This document shows, one piece after another, positions 52,961-63,690 of a stretch of 64,000 nt of DNA. The translations under genes were made by a program, and so were the position numbers. The DNA is from Lytechinus pictus (lineage: Eukaryota > Echinodermata > Echinoidea > Temnopleuroida > Toxopneustidae), in NCBI RefSeq assembly GCF_037042905.1, contig NC_087249.1, forward strand, positions 12,219,501 to 12,283,500, in the 5' to 3' direction. Position 1 is the first letter of the stretch. Each line of letters begins with the position of its first letter. The notes beneath the pieces are model-generated. The model was given only the letters and a program-made list of their open reading frames with translations. It did not search any database and was not told the DNA's origin.

Positions 52961-54430
52961 GAAAATAAATGCAAGGCATTTCATTTTTAAAACGGTGCAA
53001 CATATTTTGAGAATCATTGAAAACACCAAAGGTGGACAAAATTGTACGCAAACTTCAATTTTTTTCGTTTCGAGATTTACAATTTCAAATAAATTTTCGT
53101 GTTGAACAGTCGTTCCTCTAGCAACACAATTATGTTGATGTAGTATACAATCAGTAATAAACGTTTGTAGACAGTTAAAATAAACTTCAATAAATACTAA
53201 TTTTGTCTTGTCAAAATTTTATTTAAGTGTTTTCCTTCCCAGATCAATTTGGTAGGCCAATCTGGGGCCTGTTTCATAAAAAGATAGGTCTACAACTATT
53301 CCAACTTTGTACCACTAACATGGTTAGCAGCCAATCACAATCAAGGTTATCATGATAGGTAAAATATTGGCAAAGTTAAAATAGTTATAACCCTTTATGA
53401 ACAGGTCCCTGGTGGTGAGTGAGAGTATGATATTATGTATATTGCAAATATATTAATTTTGGGCAGTCCACAAGCTTTATGACAAAGATTATTGCAACAT
53501 AAACCAGGGGGGGTGGGTACTTGCAACCTTCTTTCTCAATCCATCCTTGAAATCCCTTTTCAATGACATGAAGCTTTTTATCCGTCAACATGGTCTGTCA
53601 GCTGGAAAACCTGGAAAACATAATTCAGGAATCATTATTAAAATTGCATGCCACTTTTACAGTCACCTATATAATACTGTTTAAAAATTGTCACAATACA
53701 AAATTAGTTTAAATTCATTAGTATTACTATTATTTACAGTTTACTTTGAACATAAGTAGCTTATTTCAGTACATAACTCAAATAAAATCCTTGGTTGTTT
53801 CCATAACTATGAACCCAGAAACACGTTGGCTTTCACTGAAATTGAAAAATTATCGCATAGTTTTGCAAGTCTTTATTATATCTATTTTTTTATCTAATTC
53901 TGGTAATATGCATAAAATGCTACTACTTTACTTACATGCATTTCAGCTCATCTGCAAACAAACATGACACTGTGATTGAAGATCCGTTATACTCGCTTCA
54001 ACTTCCTCACTTAAGCCGCTGCACGACATGACCTTCTCATTTGATGCTATGCTCTCTATTAATATAAATTTTAATGAAACAGAAATATATATACCAATGA
54101 TTTTATTATCAATCATTGATTATGAAACATGGTTTGCTTTGAATAGTAAACGGGAAATTTCAAAACACGTCAACTAAATTCAGTAAAAAATTCATTCTAA
54201 AATGAGAAACTTGTAAGAGTTTCTTTGTTATATTAGTTCATGAGATCTTTGTTTTACTTGAACTGTATGTGTGACAGTGCAACAAATGTATCTTAATATG
54301 TTTATAAAGTTATAATCTATGTATACATATATACTTACAACTTTAATGATCTGACTAGAAACACCACCATTCAAGTGTCGAGACTAGACTATTCATCAAA
54401 CTCCTTGCATCTTTGGTAACACCGTTTCAT
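52961..54430. other. Intergenic, one foldback element
   Basis: Apart from 53264-53408, nothing recognised. Confidence 0.4.
53264..53408. mobile_element. Small foldback MITE, GGGGCCTGTTTCATAAA end
   Basis: The left GGGGCCTGTTTCATAAAAAG pairs with the right CCTTTATGAACAGGTCCC. The interior holds CCAATCACAATCAAGGTTAT. Confidence 0.72.
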
Positions 54431-54489
54431 TTTGTTTTTTGCCTCTTTTCCTCCTTTTGTTTTTAATGTTTCAATTTTTTCCACTATCT

Positions 54490-56230
54490 TCATCATGGTG
54501 TCACAGTTCTGTACACTGTAGAGTATTCCATGGTCTGAAGAAGATCGCCATTTCTCTCCTTCTTTTCCTCTTCCATTGTCTTAATTATGGTTTCATAGTT
54601 CTGTATTTCTGCATTAAATTCCATGTTCTGAAGAAGATCTCTATTTCTCCTTCTTTCCCTCTTGCATTGTCTTCATCATGGTTTCATAGTTCTGTATTCT
54701 GCATTAAATTCCATGTTCTGAAGAAGATCGCCATTTCTCCTTCTTTCCCTCTTCCATTGTCTTCATCATGGTTTCATAGTTCTGCATTAAATTCCATGTT
54801 CTGAAGAAGATCACCCTTTACCTCCTTCTTTTCCTCTTCCATTTTCTTCATCATGGTTTCATAGTTCTGCATTAAATTCCATGTTCTGAAGAAGATCACC
54901 CTTTACCTCCTTCTTTTCCTCTTCCATTTTCTTCATCATGGTTTCATAGTTCTGCATTAAATTCCATGTTCTGAAGAAGGTCACAATTTCTCTCCTTCTT
55001 TTCCTCTTCCATTGTCTTCATCATGGTTTCATAGTTCTGTATTAAATTCCATGTTCTGAAGAAGTTCGCCATTTCTCCTTCTTTTCCTCTTCTATTGTCT
55101 TCATCATGGTTTCATAGTTCTGCATTAAATTCCATGTTCTGAAGAAGTTCGCCATTTCTCCTTCTTTTCCTCTTCTATTATCTTCATCATGGTTTCATAG
55201 TTCTGTATTAAATTCCATGTTCTGAAGAAGTTCGCCATTTCTCTCCTTCTTTTCCTCTTTTATTGTCTTCATCATGGTTTCATAGTTCTGCATTAAATTC
55301 CATGTTCTGAAGAAGATCACCATTTCTCTCATTCTTTCCCTCTTCCATTGTCTTCATCATGGTTTCATAGTTCTGCATTAAATTCCATGTTCTGAAGAAG
55401 ATCACCAATTCTCTCCTTCTTTTCCTCTTCCATTGTCTTCATCATGGTTTCATAGTTCTGTATTCTGCATTAAATTCCATGTTCTGTAGAAGATCTCTAT
55501 TTCTCCTTCTTTTCCTCTTCCATTGTCTTCATCATGGTTTCATAGTTCTGTATTCTGCATCAAATTCCATGTTCTGAAGAAGATCTCTATTTCTCCTTCT
55601 TTCCCTCTTCCATTGTCTTCATCATGGTTTCATAGTTCTGTATTCTGCATTATATTCCATGTTCTGAAGAAGATCACCCTTTCTCTCCTACTTTTCCTCT
55701 TCCATTGTCTTCATCATGGTTTCATAGTTCTGTATTCTGCATCAAATTCCATGTTCTGAAGAAGATCTCTATTTCTCCTTCTTTTCCTCTTCCATTGTCT
55801 TCTTCATGGTTTCATAGTTCTGCATTAAATTCCATGTTCTGAAGAAGATCGCCATTTCTCTCCTATTTTTCCTCTTCCATTGTCTTCATCATGGTTTCAT
55901 AGTTCTGTATTCGGCATCAAATTCCATGTTCTGAAGAAGATCTCTATTTCTCCTTCTTTTCCTCTTCCATTGTCTTCTTCATGGTTTCATAGTTCTGCAT
56001 TAAATTCCATGTTCTGAAGAAGATCGCCATTTCTCTCCTATTTTTCCTCTTCCATTGTCTTCATCATGGTTTCATAGTTCTGTATTCTGCATCAAATTCC
56101 ATGTTCTGAAGAAGATCTCAATTTTTCCTTCTTTTCCTCTTCCATTATCTTCATCATTTTTTCATAGTTCTGTATTCTGTATTAAATTCTATGTGCTGAA
56201 GAGGATTTCAATTTCTTTCATCATTTTTTC
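54490..56230. repeat. ~85-bp minisatellite, about 20 copies
   Basis: Each unit holds ATTCCATGTTCTGAAGAAGA, TTTCTCCTTCTTTTCCTCTT and CATCATGGTTTCATAGTTCT. Unit starts fall at 54621, 54711, 54794, 54879 and 54964 (periods 83-90; a 6-bp TGTATT indel accounts for part of the variation). On the minus strand single units read like a charged helix (MKTMEEEKKERNGDLLQNME), but the period is mostly not a multiple of 3 and stops recur, so no protein spans the array. It lies immediately 3' of the large ORF at 56378-61408. Confidence 0.92.
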
Positions 56231-56377
56231 TCTTCTCTTTCCAAGTATCCACCACTACCCTCATCATTATGGCATATTTCTGTACACTGTATGAATTAAT
56301 TCATTGTTTTGAAGAAGATCTCAATTTTTCTTCCTTTTTTCCTATTCTCTTTACTGTGCAAAAATCAACTCCGTATC

Positions 56378-59300
56378 CTACATGTACTCATCTGTTTCAC
56401 TGCTGCTATCACTGCTGGTGTCACTGCTGGTATCTTCTTCCTCTTCTTCACTTATATGTTCTGTGTTCATACATGTTTCACTTTCTCCTTCACATCTGCA
56501 CAGTTCTGTACATACAAGTCCATGTTTTCTACAAGAGCAACGCTTTGTGCAGACTGTGAATTCTCCAGCTTTACTAGATCTGCATTGACACTTTAGTAAC
56601 TGTGACACTGAATCTGGAGCTGGTGGTAAATCAGATAACACTGGAACAAATTTTCCATTACACTTCGTCCATCCGAACAGAAGAGGGTCTGGAACAGTCG
56701 GATTAACCTGTAGATCCTGCTGCCATATGATGGCTTGACAACGTGCTCGTTTAAGATGCTCTTGCCAGGCACCTGGTGTCGGAGGAAGGTTTTCTACACC
56801 TTTCTTTTCTGTCATGTGTTTAAACATGTGCCACCTTAGCTTTTCTGGGGTAAGAATTGTCACAGTCTTTGGACAAAAGAGTTGACAAAGGAAGTCTTGA
56901 CAGCTTCTTAAAGTATCTTTAGATGGTTCAGTCAGGCTACCAAGTTTAGATATAGCTTCAATAACTTCATCTGATGACTTCATGAATGACTTGAAGCAGA
57001 AACGTTTGCTTTTTCCAAACAAGTGCCCTGTAGTATCACAACCTGTCATGGCATGCCAGTTGATTAATGCCTTTGCTTTCTTTTCACCAATCCATTCATA
57101 GATAGCTTTCAGATGAATCATCTTGCGATTTCTTCCAGTTCCTGTGATGATTTCCACATCTTCACCAAGTTGTGGAACTCTTCTCAATGCAAGCAACAGT
57201 ACATCTGTATCATGAGAGTAGATGCTGACAGCAAAGCCCAATGTTGCAACTTCAGCTGAATGTAAGATGAGAAGAGTGTCGGCTTCCTCTTGTGTACTTA
57301 CTGGCGTTGTAACTGGAAACTCATTATTGCACCTTACATCTTTGCGATTAACAACAACCAGATTTTCTGTCGAACTTTGTGCAATAAGGACATCTGTCAG
57401 GTAAAGTGTGAGTGAATCCTTCGTTTCATTGCTGGACAGGAATTCTTTTTTGTCCCTGATAGAGGTATTGTCATCAACTATGTATGACCGAACTGACTTC
57501 ACACATCCTCTCCGTCTTTGCCTTGTGTTTTCCTTAAGTGACGACTTCAATGTGTAGTTGTCGAACACAACTCTGGCTTGGTCATAATGCTTTGCCTTTG
57601 CATCAATATGTTTGACATACATTCGAGCCACATCCTTGCAGGTTTGGAAGCTTCCTACTGCCATCACTTCTTGAACAACAACCATACCATCAATTAGGAG
57701 ACACCTTGGCTTCTTCAAAGATTGGTTCTGATCCACTGATGATAGGACGTTGTCATCTATTGCAATACCAGACTCCTCACACAATATGTGCAGTACTTGA
57801 CTTTTGTCACTAGCTGGATGAAGTGATCCATCGGCTTTCATCAACCGTTTGTTTGTACCTGCAAATTCATATTTGCCAATAACATCCTGGAGATCAATAT
57901 CTTCTCTCCCAGATCTGGCAATGATCAGAAGTCTTGCAAATAGAGACACAGAGGCTTTCAACAAAACAGCTTCTGTTCCTGTTTTCATCTTGACGGTTTT
58001 GGCAGTTTTGTTCCACGTCTGAATTTTTGATTTTGTCATTTTGCTCCACAGGTTATGTTCTCCCTTCAGCCGATCCTCTACAAATTTCTCATATTTTTCC
58101 TTTCCAACCTCTTCAACTGACAGTATACTGTTTGCAACCTGCTGAGGAATTATTTCCTTTGTTACAAGTTTGAACATCACGTTCTTGTTCTCTTCCTTGC
58201 ATTCTTCAAACAGGTTGAGTGGCCCCAAGACTTTCTTAAGTTTGGATATGGCTACTTCCTCCCTGGTGACTTTACTCTTGCTAAGGTTGTGGTGCCTGGA
58301 TTTACTTCCTCCTTCTCCATTACTAGACAGAAAATGTTCCATTTCTTGTGAAATGCGAGCCAGTTGAGGAGCTGTTAGACAAAACTTCAGCAGAAGTGTA
58401 GGATTTGAAGCGATCCCTGATATACCTCCTTGGCCTTTCGTTGCCTTGTTTAGATATTCCTGTGCTTGATCTATACCCAGTCTAGTGAATGGAGTGTTGT
58501 TGTGGGTGTTTACTGTGAAACCACCTTTGCAAAACTCGTCCCACACGATTGGATCTGACACTTGCATTTCCTGCATTCTTGCAAGGAATTCTGGAATATT
58601 CTGAGCATAATCCAAACGATTATAAGCAAAGAAATATACACACATTTGCTCAAGGGATGCTAGAAAGAGAATCCAATTCCCTTCACGTACAGCTTGTTGA
58701 AATTGCAGCATGTTCAATACTTGATTCTTGTACTGCTTCAGCCACCTTTGCATGTCACTATTGTGGGTCTTGTCAAAGTCCATAAGCTGCTTCTCCAGAT
58801 TCAAGGATTCAATGGTGATCAGAAAATCTTGTTGTGCTTCTTGGATACTCAATCCTTTTCTACAAGCATCAGCAAACGATTCAGCACTGGTTTGTAGGGC
58901 ATTTTTCACTTCTGGGTTACCATCGAGGAAGGCATGTAAATGAAGGTCGAAAAGTGCTTGCAGGGTGATTATGTGTGCACTCATAGCTCTATTGTAGTGA
59001 CTTCCATTGATTATCTGATTGATAGTGACCGTGCCATACAGATCTGCTTCTCTCCATGCCTCTTCAAGACCACTTCCCTCTACAGTTCTCCCAAGGCATC
59101 GTAAGGCACATATCACAATGTGAAATGGTCCTGGAAACAAGTGCCACTTGTCTTTGAATTGTGGGTGCAGATACTGCAATTTCAGTGCCCTTTTATATAG
59201 ATCCATATCCATATTTACAACTACCTTCTTACTAGAACTATCAACCAGGGAGTTCAGCTTCTCTAGATGACCAAGAGCAGTCACAAGGGTCTTCCATTCA

Positions 59301-61408
59301 TTAGCAGGAGCATTTATAAGTGGCATACCGAATATGTTGTCTACATTTACATCTGCTGATCGATCGTTAACGGTCTCTTGTAGCAAGGAGTTGTAGGCTG
59401 ACCAGTTAGGAACTGATTGTATGGCACCTGCCATACTGGACTCTATAAGGTCTATATCATCTTTGCTCTCATCAAGAACGACAAAGCTAGCTGAGCGACT
59501 GAAGTGTCTTGCAATCAACCACAGGTTTGTTGTGTTACTCCTTAAACAGTCCTCATACTTCCATGGTTTGAAGGACCTGTACTTTGGGCTTGTCTTAGGT
59601 GTTGGATTCCCTTCTATCGGACAATGAAAGAGGTCTATAACAGTTGGAGGAACACTATCTTTCCAGCTTGTTTGACTAATTTCACTTCTATCCTTTGGCT
59701 TAAAGACAGGTTCAGCTTGCTGGGAAGGGGGCATTGAGCGCTGATAAATGGCCATTGCGGTTCCATGGAAAGTACCCTTTCCATCAGGGGTATCCACCTT
59801 CATGTCTATATTGTCTATTGATGCACGAACGAGCTGTCCCTTTGCAAGTCCTGGGGGAACGTATACACCATTATCTTTCATGTTGTCCATGGCTGCATTT
59901 ACGAAGTCATTCTTTATGTCAGCTACTCTTTTCGGGGGAACTCCAACGCCACAATTGTTCAACACAGTGACTGCTTTTTGACTTCGGAATCGGTGGTACA
60001 TGTATAAGGACAAACCGACAGCAACAGGTGACTCAAATCTATCAATAAACCTTTGATGACTTGATTTCGGTGCACATTTCACCTGATGATCTGATCGACA
60101 AGCCTGGGTTATAGTCTGTGCTATGACAAGACTTTTCGTTTTAACCTCCTGTAATCTTGCACAACCCTCAACATCTCTTCCTCCTTGAAGAATCCACAGA
60201 ATTGTTGTTACAAGCTCATCAGGAACACTTTTCTCCATAGAATCTTTAAGTGAATCCTTAAATTTCCAGGGATCTTCTTTCCTCTTCTTGAGGATAGAAC
60301 GACGGAGAGTCATCGCTGCTTGGAACAGGTTTCTCATTTCCTTCTTTGTATTGCATTCATGCTGATCTTTCAGAGCCTCACATCCAACTTTCTTTGAATG
60401 CAAGACAGCAGGGCAATTTTTTTTTCCAGGTGATATGCTGTAGCTGGTGATATTATCAAGTAATTTTCCTTCCAGTTTGAACCTAGTTATCTCGACATCA
60501 GGTACCCCATACATTTCCATCAAACTGTTGTAAGATGTCACAAGATCATGCAGAGGTATTATTTCTCCTCCATCTATTCTTTCCTGCAACCTGCCAAAGA
60601 ACTCTGTTTCTGCGCAGATATATTGCACAGACTGTTCAGAAACATTGGTGCTCCTCAATTTCTCTTGTGGCCACTGCACATATTTTCGCCAATTTGAAGT
60701 GTGACAGCTTTTGTGATATTTTATGTCCCGAGCATGGAAATCGCCTTCTGCAATGATATCACCCAAGTAAAGTTTCCAAATTTCATTATTACTCTGGTTC
60801 ACTACTTTCATCATGGAATTTCCCATGTCTAAGCTTGTACAACCATGCAGATCTTGTTCATCATACTTGTCACTCTGGCAGTAAAAACAGAGTTCCCTTC
60901 TGAATGGTTTAGAATTTGATCTTCTAAGTGGGCTTTCAGATGAGACTGATGATTCATGACCTCTTGTAAGAGATGAATGTTGCCGTTTTGTTGAAGGGCG
61001 ACCTGCTTTACCTCTAATAGTAAGGACCTTTGATGAATCTTCCTGAAGTAATGCTTCATGCTTAAGTCTATCTCGAGCAGTGTGTTGTTTATGAGTGACC
61101 TCACTATAGCATGATCTGTGCCAGACAGCTCCATTTTCTTCGAGTTCAGCAGCTGTTAGCCCTTCTAGAACTGTTTTTAATTTTAGGTATTCAGGGTTTC
61201 CATACGAAGCTCTGATGTTGACATGATCCAAAAAGTTTTGGTAGGTTTCAATGCTTGATCTGCGTAGCTGTTCAAAATTTAGCTTGCGTTTTGTACATGT
61301 ATGGTGGCTTCCTGAATCTGTTATAATTTTTTTTTCCTGGCATTTAATGCAGAAGTCAAAGTCTATATTTGTTGCACGACCTGATATTTCTCCATCTGTC
61401 CCAGACAT
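56378..61408 (-). CDS. 1676-aa intron-free protein: duplicated Cys/His module, PIN/FEN1-like acidic site, CXC-like tail
   Basis: The start is the ATG at 61408. An upstream in-frame TTG (61441) is unlikely, because CCCATACAG just before GAAAACATG looks like a splice acceptor of a 5'UTR intron. Residue numbers run from this ATG. Two similar zinc-type modules occur: C20-x2-C23, H36-x-C38, H97-x2-C100; and C174-x2-C177, H188-x-C190, H232-x2-C235. A central segment has LFPGPFHIVICALRCLGRTVEGSGLEEA (about 757-784, split here for reading: LFPGPFHIVI, CALRCLGRTV, EGSGLEEA). A FDNYT...ENTRQRRRG motif begins at about 1282. The C-terminal acidic set is LLIDG (D1240), QEEAD (E1374, E1375, D1377), HDTDVLLL (D1400, D1402) and MTGCDTTGHLFGKSK (D1458), the order seen in FEN1/PIN nucleases. 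A Cys-rich tail (C1607-C1646) resembles tesmin/TSO1 CXC, then a Ser/Asp/Glu end. From memory, similar proteins recur in many copies in cnidarians, arthropods and fish, which suggests a mobile or amplified origin. Function unknown. Confidence 0.88.
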   Translation of the reverse strand: MSGTDGEISGRATNIDFDFCIKCQEKKIITDSGSHHTCTKRKLNFEQLRRSSIETYQNFLDHVNIRASYGNPEYLKLKTVLEGLTAAELEENGAVWHRSCYSEVTHKQHTARDRLKHEALLQEDSSKVLTIRGKAGRPSTKRQHSSLTRGHESSVSSESPLRRSNSKPFRRELCFYCQSDKYDEQDLHGCTSLDMGNSMMKVVNQSNNEIWKLYLGDIIAEGDFHARDIKYHKSCHTSNWRKYVQWPQEKLRSTNVSEQSVQYICAETEFFGRLQERIDGGEIIPLHDLVTSYNSLMEMYGVPDVEITRFKLEGKLLDNITSYSISPGKKNCPAVLHSKKVGCEALKDQHECNTKKEMRNLFQAAMTLRRSILKKRKEDPWKFKDSLKDSMEKSVPDELVTTILWILQGGRDVEGCARLQEVKTKSLVIAQTITQACRSDHQVKCAPKSSHQRFIDRFESPVAVGLSLYMYHRFRSQKAVTVLNNCGVGVPPKRVADIKNDFVNAAMDNMKDNGVYVPPGLAKGQLVRASIDNIDMKVDTPDGKGTFHGTAMAIYQRSMPPSQQAEPVFKPKDRSEISQTSWKDSVPPTVIDLFHCPIEGNPTPKTSPKYRSFKPWKYEDCLRSNTTNLWLIARHFSRSASFVVLDESKDDIDLIESSMAGAIQSVPNWSAYNSLLQETVNDRSADVNVDNIFGMPLINAPANEWKTLVTALGHLEKLNSLVDSSSKKVVVNMDMDLYKRALKLQYLHPQFKDKWHLFPGPFHIVICALRCLGRTVEGSGLEEAWREADLYGTVTINQIINGSHYNRAMSAHIITLQALFDLHLHAFLDGNPEVKNALQTSAESFADACRKGLSIQEAQQDFLITIESLNLEKQLMDFDKTHNSDMQRWLKQYKNQVLNMLQFQQAVREGNWILFLASLEQMCVYFFAYNRLDYAQNIPEFLARMQEMQVSDPIVWDEFCKGGFTVNTHNNTPFTRLGIDQAQEYLNKATKGQGGISGIASNPTLLLKFCLTAPQLARISQEMEHFLSSNGEGGSKSRHHNLSKSKVTREEVAISKLKKVLGPLNLFEECKEENKNVMFKLVTKEIIPQQVANSILSVEEVGKEKYEKFVEDRLKGEHNLWSKMTKSKIQTWNKTAKTVKMKTGTEAVLLKASVSLFARLLIIARSGREDIDLQDVIGKYEFAGTNKRLMKADGSLHPASDKSQVLHILCEESGIAIDDNVLSSVDQNQSLKKPRCLLIDGMVVVQEVMAVGSFQTCKDVARMYVKHIDAKAKHYDQARVVFDNYTLKSSLKENTRQRRRGCVKSVRSYIVDDNTSIRDKKEFLSSNETKDSLTLYLTDVLIAQSSTENLVVVNRKDVRCNNEFPVTTPVSTQEEADTLLILHSAEVATLGFAVSIYSHDTDVLLLALRRVPQLGEDVEIITGTGRNRKMIHLKAIYEWIGEKKAKALINWHAMTGCDTTGHLFGKSKRFCFKSFMKSSDEVIEAISKLGSLTEPSKDTLRSCQDFLCQLFCPKTVTILTPEKLRWHMFKHMTEKKGVENLPPTPGAWQEHLKRARCQAIIWQQDLQVNPTVPDPLLFGWTKCNGKFVPVLSDLPPAPDSVSQLLKCQCRSSKAGEFTVCTKRCSCRKHGLVCTELCRCEGESETCMNTEHISEEEEEDTSSDTSSDSSSETDEYM

Positions 61409-61636
61409 GTTTTCCTGTATGGGTAATGATAATTTTACCAAAGCATTTTAATTTTTTTTTCTACTATTATATGAGATGACTACATGACAGATTTTTCTGC
61501 CTGTTTATGATTTTAAGATTTGGGGTTTCATCCATACATGAAAGTTTTTCCAAAGAGCCTGTACCCTAAAAAGGCTATCCATTATTAAATACCTATTTAT
61601 CTCCTATCGAATCAGATGGCAGAACACGTTGAATAA

Positions 61637-61812
61637 AGGTCAATTCAACCCCAGAAAAAATGTTGATTTGAATTAATAGATATAAATCAAATAAATATAA
61701 TGGTGAACATTTCATCAAAACCGGATGTGAAATACGAAAGTTATGTCGTTTAAAAGTTCATTTCATTTTTTTACAAAACAGATACATGCACAAACCGTTG
61801 ACATGCAAATAG
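61637..61812. mobile_element. Left half of a TTAA-type foldback element
   Basis: TAAAGGTCAATTCAACCCC, then TTGATTTGAATTAATAGA, then TTTCATCAAAACCGGATGTG matches the left arm of 28565-29146. The right half is missing. It lies about 230 bp 5' of the large ORF's ATG. Confidence 0.65.
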
Positions 61813-61933
61813 TGCTGAAGCTGAACCGCTGAACATGGCAGTTCAAACCAAACACAAAGGCTTCGGTCGCTGGTTCGGTATAAGATTCCAGGTGCATTTA
61901 TAAAGTACCATTTATCACAAACTGATTTTGATT

Positions 61934-62310
61934 GTGTGTGTATTTGAGTTTTCTCAGACGTGTATCAATCAGATATGATTATTTACGTCTGGGACCGACC
62001 TTTAACGTCACCATCCGAAAGACGTGAGCAGGGCTCGAACCTCTGCATCAGTTTGTAAATTCCCCACATAGCTTGGATTACAGGCGCAGGCCACAACGCC
62101 CAGTTGCTGATTGTGATTGGTGATTGGTGGGGATTTTTACCTGATTGCTTGTAAGCAAGCAACCAGAGGACCGACGGCTTAAGGTCCTCTCCGAAGGACC
62201 TGGTAATGAGGATTAATGCCTTACCAAACGGCACTAGCGCACCAAGTGGGAATCGAACCCGAGTCACCGGAATACGAATCCCCCGCTCTACCGACTGAGC
62301 TATCGCGCCT
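61934..62310 (-). mobile_element. tRNA-derived SINE, full length
   Basis: On the minus strand it starts GGCGCGATAGCTCAGTCGGT (A box) and has GGGTTCGATTCCCA (B box). The body carries CCTTCGGAGAGGACCTTAAG and the 3' part ends in a tract with GTCTGAGAAAACTCAAATAC. Fragments of it lie at 21440-21573, 23904-24090, 34499-34672 and 39308-39500. The acceptor stem is not fully paired, so it is not a functional tRNA gene. Confidence 0.87.
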
Positions 62311-63440
62311 GTAACTCCATCTAGATCGTAGCACCATGTATTTTAATCATATAAAATAATAAATGTTTTATTGGTTAGTGATTAAGAACGGTAAGAATTC
62401 CCCAAAAATATTTCAAAAGTCAAATACCACAGCTTCGGCCTCGTCTTTGATTCAATTCTTATCGATTTTAACATTTTTATGAAGATGATTTTTTTTCTTT
62501 ATAAAATTTGAGGACTTTTAAAACTAATCTTGGTATAAAAGTGTCGGTGGATACGTATATATATGACAGTAATCGATCGCAGTTGTAATAGGTCATAATT
62601 GTTTTTTATTTGATTTAAAAAAATAGAGGAGACATGAATTTTTTTCTCATAACTGGCAAAGTAAAATGGCAAAAAAAAATCACCTTCTGAAATTAATGTC
62701 CAAATAAAAAAATGAGGGTAGAAATAGCAATTAACAGAAAAGATTAAAAAATTCAAGTAAAGCAAGTCAAGATTTTATTGTAATGGTCTTGTCTTAACAA
62801 GGGGGATTTAATGCTCAGTTTGATTTTATAAAGTTTTGCAACTAATGAAATAATCCCTTTACAACATATCCACTTATGGTTGATGGTGTTTTTCATTCCG
62901 TACGGCATTGGTTTGGTTTTATACTTTTAGCACTACACCAATCCCCAAATTCAAAGAACTCCTTGAAAGGATCCAAATAAATTAAGTACACATCCAACTT
63001 CATGCAATGTTACAAAAAAAAATGTATGGGATAGCCACGCCAGGCGTTTGTTCATCAACCATCCAGATTCAGAAACACTATGCCTACTAAGTTGCATCTC
63101 TTATTAAATAGATCTAGATCCCTCTAGTTGATTTATAAATCTAAAAGTTGCTTGTAATCTTAGTAGGCATACGGCTACTAGTACTAGACACTATTAGATC
63201 TAACGTTGTCGCTAGTTCTACGCTTACATTAACTTTTTTTTTGAGGGTCAAGTTTGTGCCGCGATGTCAGGATTCTGTGTCATGATAGATCTAGACCTTC
63301 ATCCATTATCCATATAATCGAGGTAGGCCTAAGTGCATAATTTATTTTCCCCCTTTTTTTTGGGTGCTATTGCGACCCCATTCTAGGCCTAGGCCTACTC
63401 CATTTTGGAGAGTACCCTCTGCCTATTAATTACACGGACG
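62311..63440. other. Intergenic or 5'UTR intron of the large ORF, nothing recognised
   Basis: AT-rich. No exon or repeat family identified. Confidence 0.4.
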
Positions 63441-63450
63441 AGTCCTGGGC

Positions 63451-63473
63451 TCCGACCCGCTTTGTGGGTCGGA
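63451..63473. other. Perfect 8-bp stem hairpin
   Basis: TCCGACCC and GGGTCGGA flank a 7-base loop. GC-rich in an AT-rich setting and not followed by a U tract. Role unknown. Confidence 0.6.
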
Positions 63474-63489
63474 ACTCCTTGGGTTAGTC

Positions 63490-63690
63490 TAGAATACTAA
63501 ATCTATTATCTAGATCCAGTGACTAGTAAATTTAGCCTTCTTATAATTTTACAAATTTAGGCTAGATCTAGTAGTAGAATACTAGATCTAGCCTAAATTT
63601 CATAAATTATCTAGATCTAGGACTAGGCCTAGGTCTAGTACTACTACTAGACCTAGACTAGATCTAGGACCTACTAGATTCTATATTACT
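63490..63690. repeat. CTAG/AGATCT-rich block with inverted repeats
   Basis: Arms of 21 bp at 63553-63573 and 63580-63600 are perfect inverse copies with a 6-bp spacer (arm AATTTAGGCTAGATCTAGTA plus one base). A second pair, TAGGTCTAGTA and TACTAGACCTA, has a 4-bp spacer near 63630-63655. CTAG occurs more than ten times in this block. Confidence 0.85.

Noticed and set aside
54439..56294. Plus-strand frames with SSSWFHSSVFCIKFHVLKK repeats
   Set aside because: These are read-through of the 85-bp minisatellite; stops and frame shifts occur between units.
62205..62310. tRNA gene on the minus strand
   Set aside because: The same reasoning applies: a SINE head with imperfect acceptor pairing, and many truncated copies of its body are in the window.
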